A stretch of 64,000 bases of DNA from Burkholderiales bacterium 70-64 (GTDB lineage: Bacteria > Pseudomonadota > Gammaproteobacteria > Burkholderiales > Burkholderiaceae_E), in the NCBI GenBank assembly GCA_001898645.1, contig MKUQ01000026.1:514-64513 (forward strand), read 5' to 3'. Every line of letters begins with the position of its first letter. The stretch's first letter is position 1. Shown here piece by piece: positions 45,091-54,210 of the stretch. Made by a program: the position numbers and the translations under genes. The notes under the pieces were generated by a model that saw only the letters and a list, made by a program, of their open reading frames with translations, was not told the origin of the DNA and made no database searches.

Positions 45091-45702
45091 CTATTCGCGG
45101 TGCGCGGTGCGCCCCGCCTCTTCCTCGGTGATGTACTCGAACACCGTGACCACGCGCTGCACGCCGGCGACGCGGCTGGCGACGTCGGCGGCACGCGTGC
45201 CTTCGCGCCGCGAGACCAGCCCCATCAGGTAGACGTTGCCCGACTCGGTGACCACCTTGATGGTGTTGGCCTGCAGGTCCTTGGCGTTGAACAGCGCCGC
45301 CTTCACGCGCGCGGTGATCAGCGAATCGGCGGTCTTGGTCTCGAGCGACGGCTGGCCGGCGATCTGCAGCTCGTTGTGGATCGAGCGGACGTTGTCGAGC
45401 TCGCCGACCACCGCCTCGGCCGTGCGCTTGTCCTTCTCGCTCGCCACCTGGCCGGTGAGCAGCACCTTGCGGTTGTAGCTCGTGACGCTCACGCCGCCGG
45501 GCTGCTCGAGCGCGCTGCGCAGGCGGTTCATCGCCTTGAGCTCGATGCCCTGGTCTTCGGTCTGCGCGCCGACGGTGCGCCGGTCGATCGCCGCCATGGT
45601 GCCGACGGCGGCCCCGGTGGCCATCACCGGCAGGCAGCCCGGCAGAGTCAGCGTGGCGGCGAGCGCGGCGGCGAGAACGGCAGGACGCAACAGACGGGGC
45701 AT
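45091..45702 (-). CDS. dolP: BON-domain outer-membrane lipoprotein, DolP/YraP-like
   Basis: A 203-residue lipoprotein. The signal with lipobox LPGC places the lipidated Cys at about residue 23. Two BON domains follow (GIELKAMNRLRSALEQPGGVSVTSYNRKVLLTGQVASEKDK, and KTADSLITARVKAALFNAKDLQANTIKVVTESGNVYLMGLVSRREG). The start at 45702 has AAGGAG upstream. DolP supports outer-membrane integrity. The order with diaA, yraN, lpoA and divergent rsmI mirrors E. coli yraL-lpoA-yraN-diaA-yraP. Confidence 0.9.
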   Translation of the reverse strand: MPRLLRPAVLAAALAATLTLPGCLPVMATGAAVGTMAAIDRRTVGAQTEDQGIELKAMNRLRSALEQPGGVSVTSYNRKVLLTGQVASEKDKRTAEAVVGELDNVRSIHNELQIAGQPSLETKTADSLITARVKAALFNAKDLQANTIKVVTESGNVYLMGLVSRREGTRAADVASRVAGVQRVVTVFEYITEEEAGRTAHRE

Positions 45703-45733
45703 GGCTACTCCTTCGGGCACGGGTTCACTCGGC

Positions 45734-46324
45734 TCATTCGTCGCCGAGCAGCGACGCATCGATGCCGTCGCACAGGCAATGGATGATCAGCAGGTGCACT
45801 TCCTGGATGCGCGCGGTGCGCTCGTGCGGAACGCACAGGTGGACGTCGTCGGCGCGCAGCAGCGCCCCCAGCCGCCCGCCGCCGCGCCCGGTGAGCGCGA
45901 TCACCTTCAGGCCGCGCTCCTGCGCGCTCTGCGCGGCCGCCAGCACGCTGGGCGAATTGCCGCTGGTGGAAAAGGCCACCAGCACGTCGCCTTCGCGCCC
46001 GAGCGCGCGCACCTGGCGCGCGAACACCTGGTCGTAGGCGTAGTCGTTGGCGACCGCGGTGAGGATGGAGGTATCGGTGGTCAGGGCGATCGCGGCCAGC
46101 TCCGGACGCTCGCGCTCGAAGCGCCCGACCAGCTCGGCCGCCAGGTGCTGGCTGTCGGCCGCAGATCCGCCGTTGCCGCAGATCAGCAGCTTGCGATCGG
46201 CCGCCAGGGCCGCCGTGACCAGATCGACCGCCTGGGCGATCGGCGCGGCCAGCGCCGCGGCTGCGGCACGCTTGAGCTCGGCGCTGTCTTCGAAATGCTG
46301 GCGGATCCGGTCGATGAGGCTCAT
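45734..46324 (-). CDS. diaA: SIS-domain protein, DiaA/GmhA family
   Basis: A 196-residue SIS-domain protein ([65 protein letters not shown]). It could be phosphoheptose isomerase GmhA or the DnaA-binding initiator-associating protein DiaA. The position between dolP and yraN favours DiaA. The two are close homologues, so the symbol is tentative. Confidence 0.85.
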   Translation of the reverse strand: MSLIDRIRQHFEDSAELKRAAAAALAAPIAQAVDLVTAALAADRKLLICGNGGSAADSQHLAAELVGRFERERPELAAIALTTDTSILTAVANDYAYDQVFARQVRALGREGDVLVAFSTSGNSPSVLAAAQSAQERGLKVIALTGRGGGRLGALLRADDVHLCVPHERTARIQEVHLLIIHCLCDGIDASLLGDE

Positions 46325-46383
46325 GGTCGCACCGTCGGTGCGCAGGGGGCCGCGGCGCGGCCCTCGGGCATCGATGGTGCGCG

Positions 46384-46389
46384 ATTATA
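46384..46389 (-). promoter_or_regulatory. -10-like TATAAT for diaA
   Basis: On the minus strand TATAAT is centred 62 bp upstream of the diaA start, in the 75-bp gap after yraN. The -35 region is weak. Confidence 0.35.
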
Positions 46390-46399
46390 CCGGCGCATA

Positions 46400-46753
46400 T
46401 CAGAACGCCCCGCGGATCCACTCGATCGAAGTGCCGTCGAGCGCGCACACATCGAAGCGGCACGGCGGCCAGCGGTCGCCGTAGCGCTGGTTCAGGTAGC
46501 GCTGCGCCTCGCGCTGCAGCCGCCGCTGCTTGGCCGGGCCGACCGAGGCGGCGGCCCCGCCGTAGTCGGTGCGGCCGCGGCTGCGCACCTCGACGAACAC
46601 GATCGCCTCGCCGTCACGCATCACCAGATCGATCTCGCCGAGTCGGCTGGCCACGTTGCGCGCCAGCAGCGCCAGCCCGTGCGCGCGCAGGTGCTCGAGC
46701 GCACGCGCCTCGGCGGCATCGCCGAGCGCCTGCGCCGGCGAACGCCGGGTCAT
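46400..46753 (-). CDS. yraN: YraN (UPF0102) nuclease-fold protein
   Basis: A 117-residue protein with the Holliday-junction-resolvase-like core (GDAAEARALEHLRAHGLALLARNVASRLGEIDLVMRDGEAIVFVEVRSR), in which Glu-Ile-Asp and Val-Glu-Val-Arg match nuclease active-site positions. Function unproven in the family. Its ATG overlaps the lpoA stop. Confidence 0.92.
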   Translation of the reverse strand: MTRRSPAQALGDAAEARALEHLRAHGLALLARNVASRLGEIDLVMRDGEAIVFVEVRSRGRTDYGGAAASVGPAKQRRLQREAQRYLNQRYGDRWPPCRFDVCALDGTSIEWIRGAF

Positions 46754-47916
46754 TGCAGCGCGAGCGGCACCAGCAAGCCCTCGCGATACTCGGCCAGCAC
46801 GCCGGAGCGTTCGATGGTGGCCTGCCCCCCTCTTCCGGACAGGCGCAGGCGCCCGGTCACGCCGTCGAGATCGGCCTGGGTGCGCTCCACGATCAGTTGA
46901 CGGCCGAGCCGGAAGGCATCGATGCCCAGTGCGTACAGCTTCTGCAGTTCCGGGTGCATGTCGGCCGGCTTCGGATAGGCCATCACCGCGGCATTGTCGG
47001 GCTGTACCCGCCACGGCATGTCGACCAGCCTCACGCCGTCGAGGCCGGAGGTGCGCAACTGCCCGGCGGAGCCGTCGGCACCGGGGATCTGCAGGGTGCC
47101 CGCATTGAGCGTGGAAGTGCCATAGACCGGGACGTCGGGCCCCAGCGCGATGTGCACCGCACGCGCCGCATCGGGCCCGGCGGCGACGAAGCAGACGTCG
47201 ACGCTCTGGCGCGGCAGCACCGCGCGGGCACGCGCCAGCGTGGGCGTGCCGATGTCGACCGGATCGAACACGTCTCCGCCGAGCTCGCGCCAGCGCGCCG
47301 AGAACGCCGCAGCGCTGCGCCGACCCAGCCGCGTGGTGTCCTGGACCACGGCGGCGCGCGGGCGGCGTGAAGCGTTGGCCACCGTGGCCTCCTCCCAGGC
47401 GATCGATGCCACCTGCCGCGCATCGGCTTCGATCGGCAGGCCGAAGCCGATCATGTTCGGCGGCAGTGCGACGTCGTCGGGCTGGTTGAGCGCCAGCGTG
47501 AACACCGCGGGAGCGCCGGCCTGCGCGACCATGACGACCGCGTCGCGGGTGAGCGGGCCGATGACCAGCGAGAAGCCGCGGCTGCGCAGCTCGTCGTACA
47601 GCGCCAGCAGCGTGATCGGATCCTCGTCGATCTCGATGATCTCGAGCGACACGCTGCCGCCGTCGCGCGCGTGCGCCGCGCGCACCCCGGCGATCAGGGC
47701 CTGCGCGGCGCGCCGGAAGGCGCCGTTGGCCGGCGGCACCAGCAGGGCGAAGCCGATCGGCCCGTTGCCCACCACCTGGCGCTCGGCCGATGCCGTGCCG
47801 CGCCCTTCGGCGTCGGGCGCGCTTGTGTCGGTCTGGGCGAGCGCGGACAATGCCGGCACCGCGCCCGGCACGGCGGCGAGCAGTGCGCGCAGCGCATGGC
47901 GGCGCGCCGGTGACAT
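46750..47916 (-). CDS. lpoA: Penicillin-binding protein activator (LpoA/LppC C-terminal domain)
   Basis: A 388-residue protein with an N-terminal signal (about 1-27, no clear lipobox) and the periplasmic-binding-protein-like LppC domain (IGFALLVPPANGAFRRAAQALIAGVRAA, LVIGPLTRDAVVMVAQAG, LALNQPDDVALPPNMIGFGL). E. coli LpoA has an additional N-terminal TPR domain that is missing here. It would act on class A penicillin-binding proteins. Its ATG overlaps the divergent rsmI leader region. Confidence 0.88.
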   Translation of the reverse strand: MSPARRHALRALLAAVPGAVPALSALAQTDTSAPDAEGRGTASAERQVVGNGPIGFALLVPPANGAFRRAAQALIAGVRAAHARDGGSVSLEIIEIDEDPITLLALYDELRSRGFSLVIGPLTRDAVVMVAQAGAPAVFTLALNQPDDVALPPNMIGFGLPIEADARQVASIAWEEATVANASRRPRAAVVQDTTRLGRRSAAAFSARWRELGGDVFDPVDIGTPTLARARAVLPRQSVDVCFVAAGPDAARAVHIALGPDVPVYGTSTLNAGTLQIPGADGSAGQLRTSGLDGVRLVDMPWRVQPDNAAVMAYPKPADMHPELQKLYALGIDAFRLGRQLIVERTQADLDGVTGRLRLSGRGGQATIERSGVLAEYREGLLVPLALQ

Positions 47917-47923
47917 GGATCGA

Positions 47924-48916
47924 ATGACGGAAACTCCCTCGGAAATCGGCGAAAGCGGCGGCGAAAGCGGCCAGGCGGCCGCTGCATCGGCCGGCTCATT
48001 ATATGTAGTGGCGACGCCGATCGGACACCTCTCCGACCTGAGCGCGCGCGCCGCCGGCATCCTTCGCACGGTGGACGTGGTGGCGGCCGAGGACACCCGG
48101 CGCTCGAAGGTGCTGCTCGGGCACGTCGGCTCGCCGGCGCGCACCCTGTCGGCGCACCGGCACAACGAGCGCGAGGCGGGCGCGCGCATCGTGGCGCTGC
48201 TGGCGCAGGGGCGCAGCGTGGCACTGGTCGGCGACGCCGGCACGCCGGCCATCAGCGATCCCGGCGCACGCATCGTCGCCATGGCGCGCGCCGCCGGCCA
48301 TCGCGTGGTGCCCATCCCCGGTCCATCGGCGCCGATCGCCCTGCTGTCGGCCTGCGGGCTGGTCGAAGGGCCGTTCCACTTCGAAGGCTTCCTGCCCGCG
48401 CGCGCCGCGGCGCGCGACACCCGCCTGGCGGCGCTGGCGCGCATGCCGCACGCCTTCGTGCTGTTCGAGGCGCCGCACCGCATCGCGCGCACCCTGCCGG
48501 CCCTCGCGCAGGCCTGCGGCGCGGCGCGCTGGGTCGCGCTCGGGCGCGAGCTGAGCAAGCGTTTCGAGGAGATCGAGGTGTGCCGTGCCGGCGAGGCCGC
48601 CGCGTGGCTGGCCGCCGATCCCAACCGCGAGCGCGGCGAATACGTGCTGGTGGTGGCCGCGCCCGGCTACGATCCGCGCGCGTCCGCCGCGGACGACGAG
48701 CACGCCGCCGCCCACACGCCGCCCGCCGAATGCGGCGGCGGCAGCAGCGAAGCGCCCCCGGAAGACTCCGCCCAGGCCAGCGTCGACATCGCCGCGCTGC
48801 TCGGCGCACTGCTCGAAGAGCTGCCGCTGAGCCGCGCGGTCAAGGCGGCGCAGCGCGCCACCGGCCTGCCGCACCGCACCCTGTATCAGCGCGCGCTCGA
48901 GATTGCCCGGCGCTGA
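47924..48916 (+). CDS. rsmI: 16S rRNA (cytidine(1402)-2'-O)-methyltransferase
   Basis: A 330-residue tetrapyrrole-methylase-fold enzyme. LYVVATPIGHLSDLSARAAGILRTVDVVAAEDTR, the SAM-binding region around ALVGDAGTPAISDPGARIV and VVPIPGPSAPIALLSACGL are RsmI hallmarks. A C-terminal helical domain follows a Pro/Ser-rich linker. The start could be 47915 (in-frame ATG 9 nt upstream); neither has a clear ribosome site. Divergent from lpoA. Confidence 0.93.
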   Translation: MTETPSEIGESGGESGQAAAASAGSLYVVATPIGHLSDLSARAAGILRTVDVVAAEDTRRSKVLLGHVGSPARTLSAHRHNEREAGARIVALLAQGRSVALVGDAGTPAISDPGARIVAMARAAGHRVVPIPGPSAPIALLSACGLVEGPFHFEGFLPARAAARDTRLAALARMPHAFVLFEAPHRIARTLPALAQACGAARWVALGRELSKRFEEIEVCRAGEAAAWLAADPNRERGEYVLVVAAPGYDPRASAADDEHAAAHTPPAECGGGSSEAPPEDSAQASVDIAALLGALLEELPLSRAVKAAQRATGLPHRTLYQRALEIARR

Positions 48917-48988
48917 ATGCGCAATAAAGGCTGCCGTGCGTCGCACGCCGAACGCGCCGCGCCGCGCCAGAACGTGTGAAGGAATCGT

Positions 48989-50326
48989 TCAGCGCAGGGT
49001 GGTGAATGGTCGCAACTCGGTGGCCGCGCGGATCCGTTCGGCCACCGCCAGCGCCTGCTCGCGTCGCGGCCATGGCCCCGCCTGCACCTTGTACAGAGCG
49101 CCCTCGCGGCGGATGTCGAACGCGGCACCCAGCCAGTCGAGCTGGCGGGCGAACTTCGCCAGCGCGCTCTGGGCGCCGTCGAGCGAGGCGAAGGCGCCGA
49201 GCTGCAGCCAGAAGCCCGCGATCGGCGTCGCGGCGACGGGCTCGCGCGCCGGCGGGGGCGCGGATGCGGGCGGGGGCGCGGGCGGGAGCGCAGCCGCAGC
49301 CGCGGACGGCTCGGTGCGCGGCGCGGCCGCTGCGACCGGGTAGATGGTCTCCAGGTTCAGGCGTACCGGCTCGCCGGACGCCGACGCGGCCACGGTCTCC
49401 CCCTGCGGCGATGCGGGCCCGGCTGCCGAGGCGGGTCCACTTGCCGGGGCGGGCACCGGCACCGCGCCCGTCGAGGGCGCCGACGCGCCCGCGGATGCGG
49501 GCATCGCGGCGAGGCTGGGCGAAGACGCGGCCGCGGGCTGCGCGGCGAGCGCCGCCGCGCCGGCCTGTCCGTCGCGCGCCACGGTGGTCGCCGGCGGCGC
49601 ACCATCGAACTGCGTGATCAGCTCGACCTCGACCTCGGCGCTTCCTGCCTCGACGAAGCCGAGCTTGGCCGCGGCGGTGTAGGACAGGTCGATCACACGA
49701 TCCTGCAGGAACGGTCCGCGGTCGTTGACGCGCACCACCACGCTGCGCCCGGTGCCCGAACGGGTCACCCGCACATAGCTGGGGATCGGCAGGGTGGGGT
49801 GCGCCGCGGTCATCGCGTACATGTCGTAGGGCTCGCCGCTCGAGGTCGGCTGGCCGTGGTAGCGCCTGCCGTACCAGGACGCCATGCCGCGCTCGCGATA
49901 GGGCTCGAGCCGCATCATCGGCGTATAGCGGCGGCCGAACACCGAGTACGGCTGCATCGTGGCCGGCTTCAGGGGCTCGGCGCGCGGCACGGCGTCGGGG
50001 ATCGCCGCCAGGTCCGCCGGCGCATTCTCGCCCGGCCCGTCGTCGAGGTAGTAGCCGCCCTTGCGCGTGCCGGCCGAGGGCGGTGCCGCGGACGCACCGG
50101 CCGCGGCACCGCGGGCCTCCGCGCCGCTGCGGCCGGTGCGCGGGCCCTGCGGCCCGGCGCAGGCCGCCAGCGCAAGCACCAGGGCGAGCGGCAGCGCCAT
50201 GCGCGCCGCGGCGCGCGGCAGGGCCGTCGGTGCAGCCGCAATCTGCGGCAGAGCCGTTGGCAGCGGCATCACCGCCGGCCGCCTGCGTGGAGCGTCCGGC
50301 ATGGGCCGCGTCGGTGTGTCGCTCAT
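48989..50326 (-). CDS. rlpA: RlpA-like septal lytic transglycosylase with SPOR domain
   Basis: A 445-residue protein. The lipobox-like LALAACAGP (Cys near residue 56) suggests a lipoprotein whose true start may be the Met at residue 43. The double-psi beta-barrel domain runs about 145-235 (RGMASWYGRRYHGQPTSSGEPYDMYAMTAAHPTLPIPSYVRV and VRVNDRGPF with the catalytic Asp). After a long Ala/Pro-rich linker comes a SPOR domain (about 365-445). It would cleave glycan strands at the division site. The listed ATG overlaps the upstream gene's stop (ATGA). Confidence 0.9.
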   Translation of the reverse strand: MSDTPTRPMPDAPRRRPAVMPLPTALPQIAAAPTALPRAAARMALPLALVLALAACAGPQGPRTGRSGAEARGAAAGASAAPPSAGTRKGGYYLDDGPGENAPADLAAIPDAVPRAEPLKPATMQPYSVFGRRYTPMMRLEPYRERGMASWYGRRYHGQPTSSGEPYDMYAMTAAHPTLPIPSYVRVTRSGTGRSVVVRVNDRGPFLQDRVIDLSYTAAAKLGFVEAGSAEVEVELITQFDGAPPATTVARDGQAGAAALAAQPAAASSPSLAAMPASAGASAPSTGAVPVPAPASGPASAAGPASPQGETVAASASGEPVRLNLETIYPVAAAAPRTEPSAAAAALPPAPPPASAPPPAREPVAATPIAGFWLQLGAFASLDGAQSALAKFARQLDWLGAAFDIRREGALYKVQAGPWPRREQALAVAERIRAATELRPFTTLR

Positions 50327-51132
50327 CGCTGTCCTCCGCCGGCCGCAGCCGCATCGAGCGCACGCTCGAGGTTCTCGCGGAACCCGAGCAGGTAGCGCAG
50401 CCCTTCGACCGGGCGGCTGCCGTACCAGGAGGCCATCTCGCCGTCGATGGTGGTGCACAGCGGCGCCGGCCTGGCACCGACCCGGATCAGCGCCTCATGC
50501 AGCGCCGCGCTGTGCGCCGCCACGAAGCGGTACGGTTCCGACGACAGCAGCACCGCCCGCGCCCCGTCCCCGGCGATCGCCTCGAGCGACAGCACGGGAT
50601 AGCGCGGCTCGCTCGCCGCGATCGTCGAGACCAGGCCGGCCTCGGCCAGCATGCTCGCGATGAAGGTGTCGCGCCCGATGCTCATCCACGGGTCCTTCCA
50701 GACCAGGTAGGTCACCGGCAGCGCGGCGAAGCGGCGCGCGCGCACCGCCTCGCGGGCCGCACGCATGCGCTCGGCGATCGCGCCTGCCGCCTCGCGCACG
50801 CCGAACGTCTCGCCGAAGCGCTCGAGCAGCGCGAGGTTGTCGTCGACGTTCAGCGGATGCGTGACCACCACGTTGGGCACGAAGCCGGTGAGCTGCTCCA
50901 CGGCCGCCCGATCGTTCTCGTCGACGTTGACCACCAGATGCGTGGGCGCGAGTGCGCGCACGCGCTCGATGCGCACGTCCTTGGTGCCGCCGACCTTGGG
51001 CACGTCGCGCAGCGCCTCGCGCGGATGGATGCAGAAGCCGGTGCGCCCGACCAGCTGCTCGCGCAGCCCCAGGTCACACAGCAGCTCGGTCAGGCTCGGG
51101 ACCAGCGAGACGATGCGGATCCCGGCCGGCAC
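50323..51132 (-). CDS. BtuF-like helical-backbone metal/cobalamin receptor domain protein
   Basis: A 269-residue periplasmic-binding-like protein (RIVSLVPSLTELLCDLGLREQLVGRTGFCIHPREALRDVPKVGGTKDVRIERVRALAPTHLVV) of the BtuF/FecB class III fold. There is no recognisable signal peptide, so a cytosolic role or an upstream start is possible. It overlaps rlpA. No cobalamin permease is nearby, so the ligand is uncertain. Confidence 0.8.
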   Translation of the reverse strand: MPAGIRIVSLVPSLTELLCDLGLREQLVGRTGFCIHPREALRDVPKVGGTKDVRIERVRALAPTHLVVNVDENDRAAVEQLTGFVPNVVVTHPLNVDDNLALLERFGETFGVREAAGAIAERMRAAREAVRARRFAALPVTYLVWKDPWMSIGRDTFIASMLAEAGLVSTIAASEPRYPVLSLEAIAGDGARAVLLSSEPYRFVAAHSAALHEALIRVGARPAPLCTTIDGEMASWYGSRPVEGLRYLLGFRENLERALDAAAAGGGQR

Positions 51133-51172
51133 CTGGGAGTCCGTCGGCGTTGAATCGAGCCCGCGGCGCGCG

Positions 51173-51820
51173 TCACTTCGCGCCCTGGCGCTCCCGGGCG
51201 ACCAGCCAGTCGACGACGCGCAGGGCCGCCTGGTTGGAGCCGGCCATGCTCGGCGCGGTGATGTACTTGCCCGCGACCCCGAACGAGGGCACGCCCTCGA
51301 TGCCGTAGGCCTCTGAGACCTGCGCGGCGCGGCGCATGGCGGTGCGCACCGCGAAGGAGTTGTACACGTCCATGAACTGCTTGGCGTCGACGCCGTGGCG
51401 CGACAGCATGGCGGTCATCTTCTCGGGCGTATCGAGCCGGTCGTTGTCGACGTGGATGGCGTGGAACACCTTGTCGTTCAGCGCCTCGGCCCGGCCCATC
51501 GCCACCAGCGTGTAGTACAGCTGCTGGTGGCGGCGATCGCCGAAGGGCACGTGCACGCGGCGCAGCACGACGTCGGGCGGCAGCTTCTTCGCCCACTCCT
51601 GCAGGAAGGGCTCGAGCGCATTGCAATGCGGGCATCCGTACCAGAAGAACTCGATCACCTCGATCTTGCCGGCCGGCACGTCGGTGGGCTGCGCCGGCAC
51701 CACGCGGCGATAGTCGCGTCCTTCGCGGGGCGCTTCCTGCGCGCCGGCCAGGCGGGCGGCGGCCAGCGCAGCGGTGCCGGCCGCGCCGGCGAGCATCCAG
51801 TGTCTGCGTGCGCGAATCAT
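51173..51820 (-). CDS. dsbA: Thiol:disulfide interchange protein DsbA
   Basis: A 215-residue periplasmic oxidase. Signal sequence 1-28, then the thioredoxin fold with active site CPHC in EFFWYGCPHCNALEPF, the inserted helical domain, and the cis-Pro loop EGVPSFGVAGKY. It introduces disulfides into exported proteins. In the order argS, SPOR protein, dsbA, with the stop of the SPOR gene 11 bp upstream. Confidence 0.95.
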   Translation of the reverse strand: MIRARRHWMLAGAAGTAALAAARLAGAQEAPREGRDYRRVVPAQPTDVPAGKIEVIEFFWYGCPHCNALEPFLQEWAKKLPPDVVLRRVHVPFGDRRHQQLYYTLVAMGRAEALNDKVFHAIHVDNDRLDTPEKMTAMLSRHGVDAKQFMDVYNSFAVRTAMRRAAQVSEAYGIEGVPSFGVAGKYITAPSMAGSNQAALRVVDWLVARERQGAK

Positions 51821-51831
51821 CGCTTCTCCTT

Positions 51832-52422
51832 TCAGCGCTGGCGTACCACCGAGGCCTCGATCCCGTTCTCGGCCAGGCGCGCGCGCGCGCGGTTCATCGT
51901 GTCGAGCTGCGCGTAGGGCCCGATGCGGACACGGTACATGGTCTGGCCGTTGACCTCCGCGTCGACCACCCGCGCCTCGAAGCCGATCAGGGCCAGCTTG
52001 GCCTTCATGCCCTCGGCCTCCGAGGAGGAGCGAAAGGCGCCGGCCTGCAGGAGATAGCTGGCGGCATCGGCCTTGGGCTCGCCGGGGGCGGCCGGCGCCG
52101 CGGGCGCGGCCGGCGGGGCGCCGGCGGGCGCCATCGCCACCGGCGGCGCGGCGGGTGGAAGCGGGGCTGCCGGCGCGCCCTCGGCGGGCCTCGCCTTCGA
52201 ATGCAGCGGCGCATTGGGGTCGGGCGCCTCGGCCTGCGATTTCGGCTCGAGCAGGCGCTCGGTGGGCCGGTTGGTCTTGTGCACGAAGGGCACCGGCGCG
52301 CGCGTGACGACCACCGCCACGATCACCGCCAGCGACAGGCCGAACACCAGGCCGACGAGGAAGCCCAGCAGCGTGCCGCCGCGCATGCGGTGCGACATCG
52401 TCGATCCGACGGGGTGGAGCAT
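51832..52422 (-). CDS. SPOR-domain membrane protein
   Basis: A 196-residue protein with one N-terminal transmembrane helix (GTLLGFLVGLVFGLSLAVIVAVVVT), a Pro/Ala-rich linker and a C-terminal SPOR domain (about 120-190, SYLLQAGAFRSSSEAEGMKAKLALIGFEARVV and YRVRIGPYAQLDTMNRARARL). This resembles FtsN-like septal proteins. The ATG shares a base with the argS stop (TGATG). Confidence 0.85.
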   Translation of the reverse strand: MLHPVGSTMSHRMRGGTLLGFLVGLVFGLSLAVIVAVVVTRAPVPFVHKTNRPTERLLEPKSQAEAPDPNAPLHSKARPAEGAPAAPLPPAAPPVAMAPAGAPPAAPAAPAAPGEPKADAASYLLQAGAFRSSSEAEGMKAKLALIGFEARVVDAEVNGQTMYRVRIGPYAQLDTMNRARARLAENGIEASVVRQR

Positions 52423-54191
52423 CACATCCTCTCGGGGGCGGAGACGCCGATCAGCGCCAGCCCGTTGCGTAGCACCTGGCGCGTCGCGAGCAGCAGCGCC
52501 AGGCGGGCATTGCGCGTGCCTTCGTCGTCGACGAGGACACGCTCCGCATTATAGTAAGAGTGAAGTTCGGCCGCTAAGTCTTTGAGATAGAAAGCAACGG
52601 TGTGCGGCGCGAGCTCGTCGACCGCGGTCGCGAGCATGCCCGGGAACGCCGCCAGGCGAGCGGCGAGCGCGAATTCGCGCTCGCCCTCGAGCGCGCCCAG
52701 GTCGAGCCGGCCGACGCCCGCCGCCGCGGCCAGCGCCGCGGCATCGCCGCCCCACTGCGCCAGCACCGAGCAGATGCGCGCATGGGCGTACTGGATGTAA
52801 TAGACCGGGTTCTCGTCGGTACGCGCCAGGGCCAGGTCGACGTCGAACACGAACTCGCTGTCGGCCTTGCGCGAGACCAGGAAGAAGCGCACCGCGTCGC
52901 GCCCGCGCTGCTCGTCGACGTACACCGCGTCGCCCTCGCGCGCCTCGCCGGTCCAGTTGATGAGATCGCGCAGCGTCACGTACGAGCCCGCGCGCTTGGA
53001 GATCTTCACCTCCTCGCCGCCGCGCATCACGGTGACCATCTTGTGCAGCACGTAGTCGGGATAGCCGGGCGGGATGCCGGCGCCCAGCGCCTGCAGGCCC
53101 GCGCGCACGCGCGCGATGGTGCCGTGGTGGTCCGAGCCCTGCACGTTGATCGCGCGCGCGAAGCCGCGCTGCCACTTGACGACGTGATAGGCGACGTCGG
53201 GCACGAAATAGGTGTAGGTGCCGTCGGACTTGCGCATCACGCGGTCCTTGTCGTCACCGTACTCGGTGGTGCGCAGCCACAGGGCGCCGCCGTCCTCGTA
53301 GGTCTTGCCGGCGCGCGCCAGCGCCTCGACCGTCGCCTGCACGCGGCCTTCGGCATACAGCGACGATTCCAGGTAGAAGTTGTCGAAGTGCACGCCGAAG
53401 GCGCGCAGGTCGATGTCCTGCTCGTGGCGCAGGTAGGCCACCGCGAAGCGTCGGATCGCGTCGAGGTCGTCGGGGTCGCCCGCGGCGGCCACCTCGGCGA
53501 CGTGCTCGGCGGCGACGCTCCTGCGCGCGAGGTAGTCGGCGGAAATGTCGCGGATGTACTCGCCGCGATAGCCGTCGGCGGGAAAGCGCTCGTCCTCGGG
53601 CTCGATGCCGCGCGCGCGCGCCTGCACCGACAGGGCCAGCTTGTCGATCTGCGCGCCGGCGTCGTTGTAGTAGAACTCGCGCGTCACGCGCCAGCCATCG
53701 GCCTCGAGCAGCGCCGCCAGCGCATCGCCCAGCGCCCCCTGGCGGCCGTGCCCGACGTGCAGCGGGCCGGTCGGGTTGGCCGAGACGAACTCGACCATCA
53801 CCCGGCGCTGCGCGCCGCGCTCACCGCGGCCGAAGGCCGCGCCCTCGCGCAGCACGCGGCCGATCGCCGCGCGCTTGGCCTCGGGGCGCAGGCGCAGGTT
53901 GAGGAAGCCGGGGCCGGCGATCTCGAGCGATTCCACCAGCGGCACGGCGCCCGGCGCACGATCGAGCGCCTCGACCGCGGCCTTGAGCTGCTCGGCGATG
54001 CGGCGGGGATTGGCCTTGAGCGGCCGCGCCAGCTGCAGCGCCAGGTTGCAGGCGAGATCGCCGTGCTCGGCCTGCCGAGGGCGTTCGAGCTCGATCGGCG
54101 GCATCGCGACGGCGACGCCCGCCTGCGCGATCGTTCGTGCCGCGGCCTCGCGGAAGAGCGCCGCGAGTTGTGCATTCTGTTCCGGTAGCAT
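52422..54191 (-). CDS. argS: Arginine-tRNA ligase
   Basis: A 589-residue class I synthetase. The HIGH-type motif is [14 protein letters not shown] and the KMSKS-like motif is KISKRAG. An N-terminal Add-1 domain and a C-terminal DALR anticodon-binding domain are present. The start at 54191 is the conserved MLPEQ. The codons of the stretch 52541-52600 are strikingly rich in A/T-ending triplets compared with the rest of the gene, and contain a TATAAT. Confidence 0.97.
   Translation of the reverse strand: MLPEQNAQLAALFREAAARTIAQAGVAVAMPPIELERPRQAEHGDLACNLALQLARPLKANPRRIAEQLKAAVEALDRAPGAVPLVESLEIAGPGFLNLRLRPEAKRAAIGRVLREGAAFGRGERGAQRRVMVEFVSANPTGPLHVGHGRQGALGDALAALLEADGWRVTREFYYNDAGAQIDKLALSVQARARGIEPEDERFPADGYRGEYIRDISADYLARRSVAAEHVAEVAAAGDPDDLDAIRRFAVAYLRHEQDIDLRAFGVHFDNFYLESSLYAEGRVQATVEALARAGKTYEDGGALWLRTTEYGDDKDRVMRKSDGTYTYFVPDVAYHVVKWQRGFARAINVQGSDHHGTIARVRAGLQALGAGIPPGYPDYVLHKMVTVMRGGEEVKISKRAGSYVTLRDLINWTGEAREGDAVYVDEQRGRDAVRFFLVSRKADSEFVFDVDLALARTDENPVYYIQYAHARICSVLAQWGGDAAALAAAAGVGRLDLGALEGEREFALAARLAAFPGMLATAVDELAPHTVAFYLKDLAAELHSYYNAERVLVDDEGTRNARLALLLATRQVLRNGLALIGVSAPERM
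52548..52553 (-). promoter_or_regulatory. Possible internal promoter in argS for the SPOR/dsbA genes
   Basis: Within argS the minus strand reads TTAGCG-N18-TATAAT, about 126 bp before the SPOR gene start. The surrounding ~19 codons include many rare A/T-ending ones, which might be kept for a promoter. Speculative. Confidence 0.3.
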
Positions 54192-54210
54192 GGGCGCGGA
54201 TTGTACTTGG

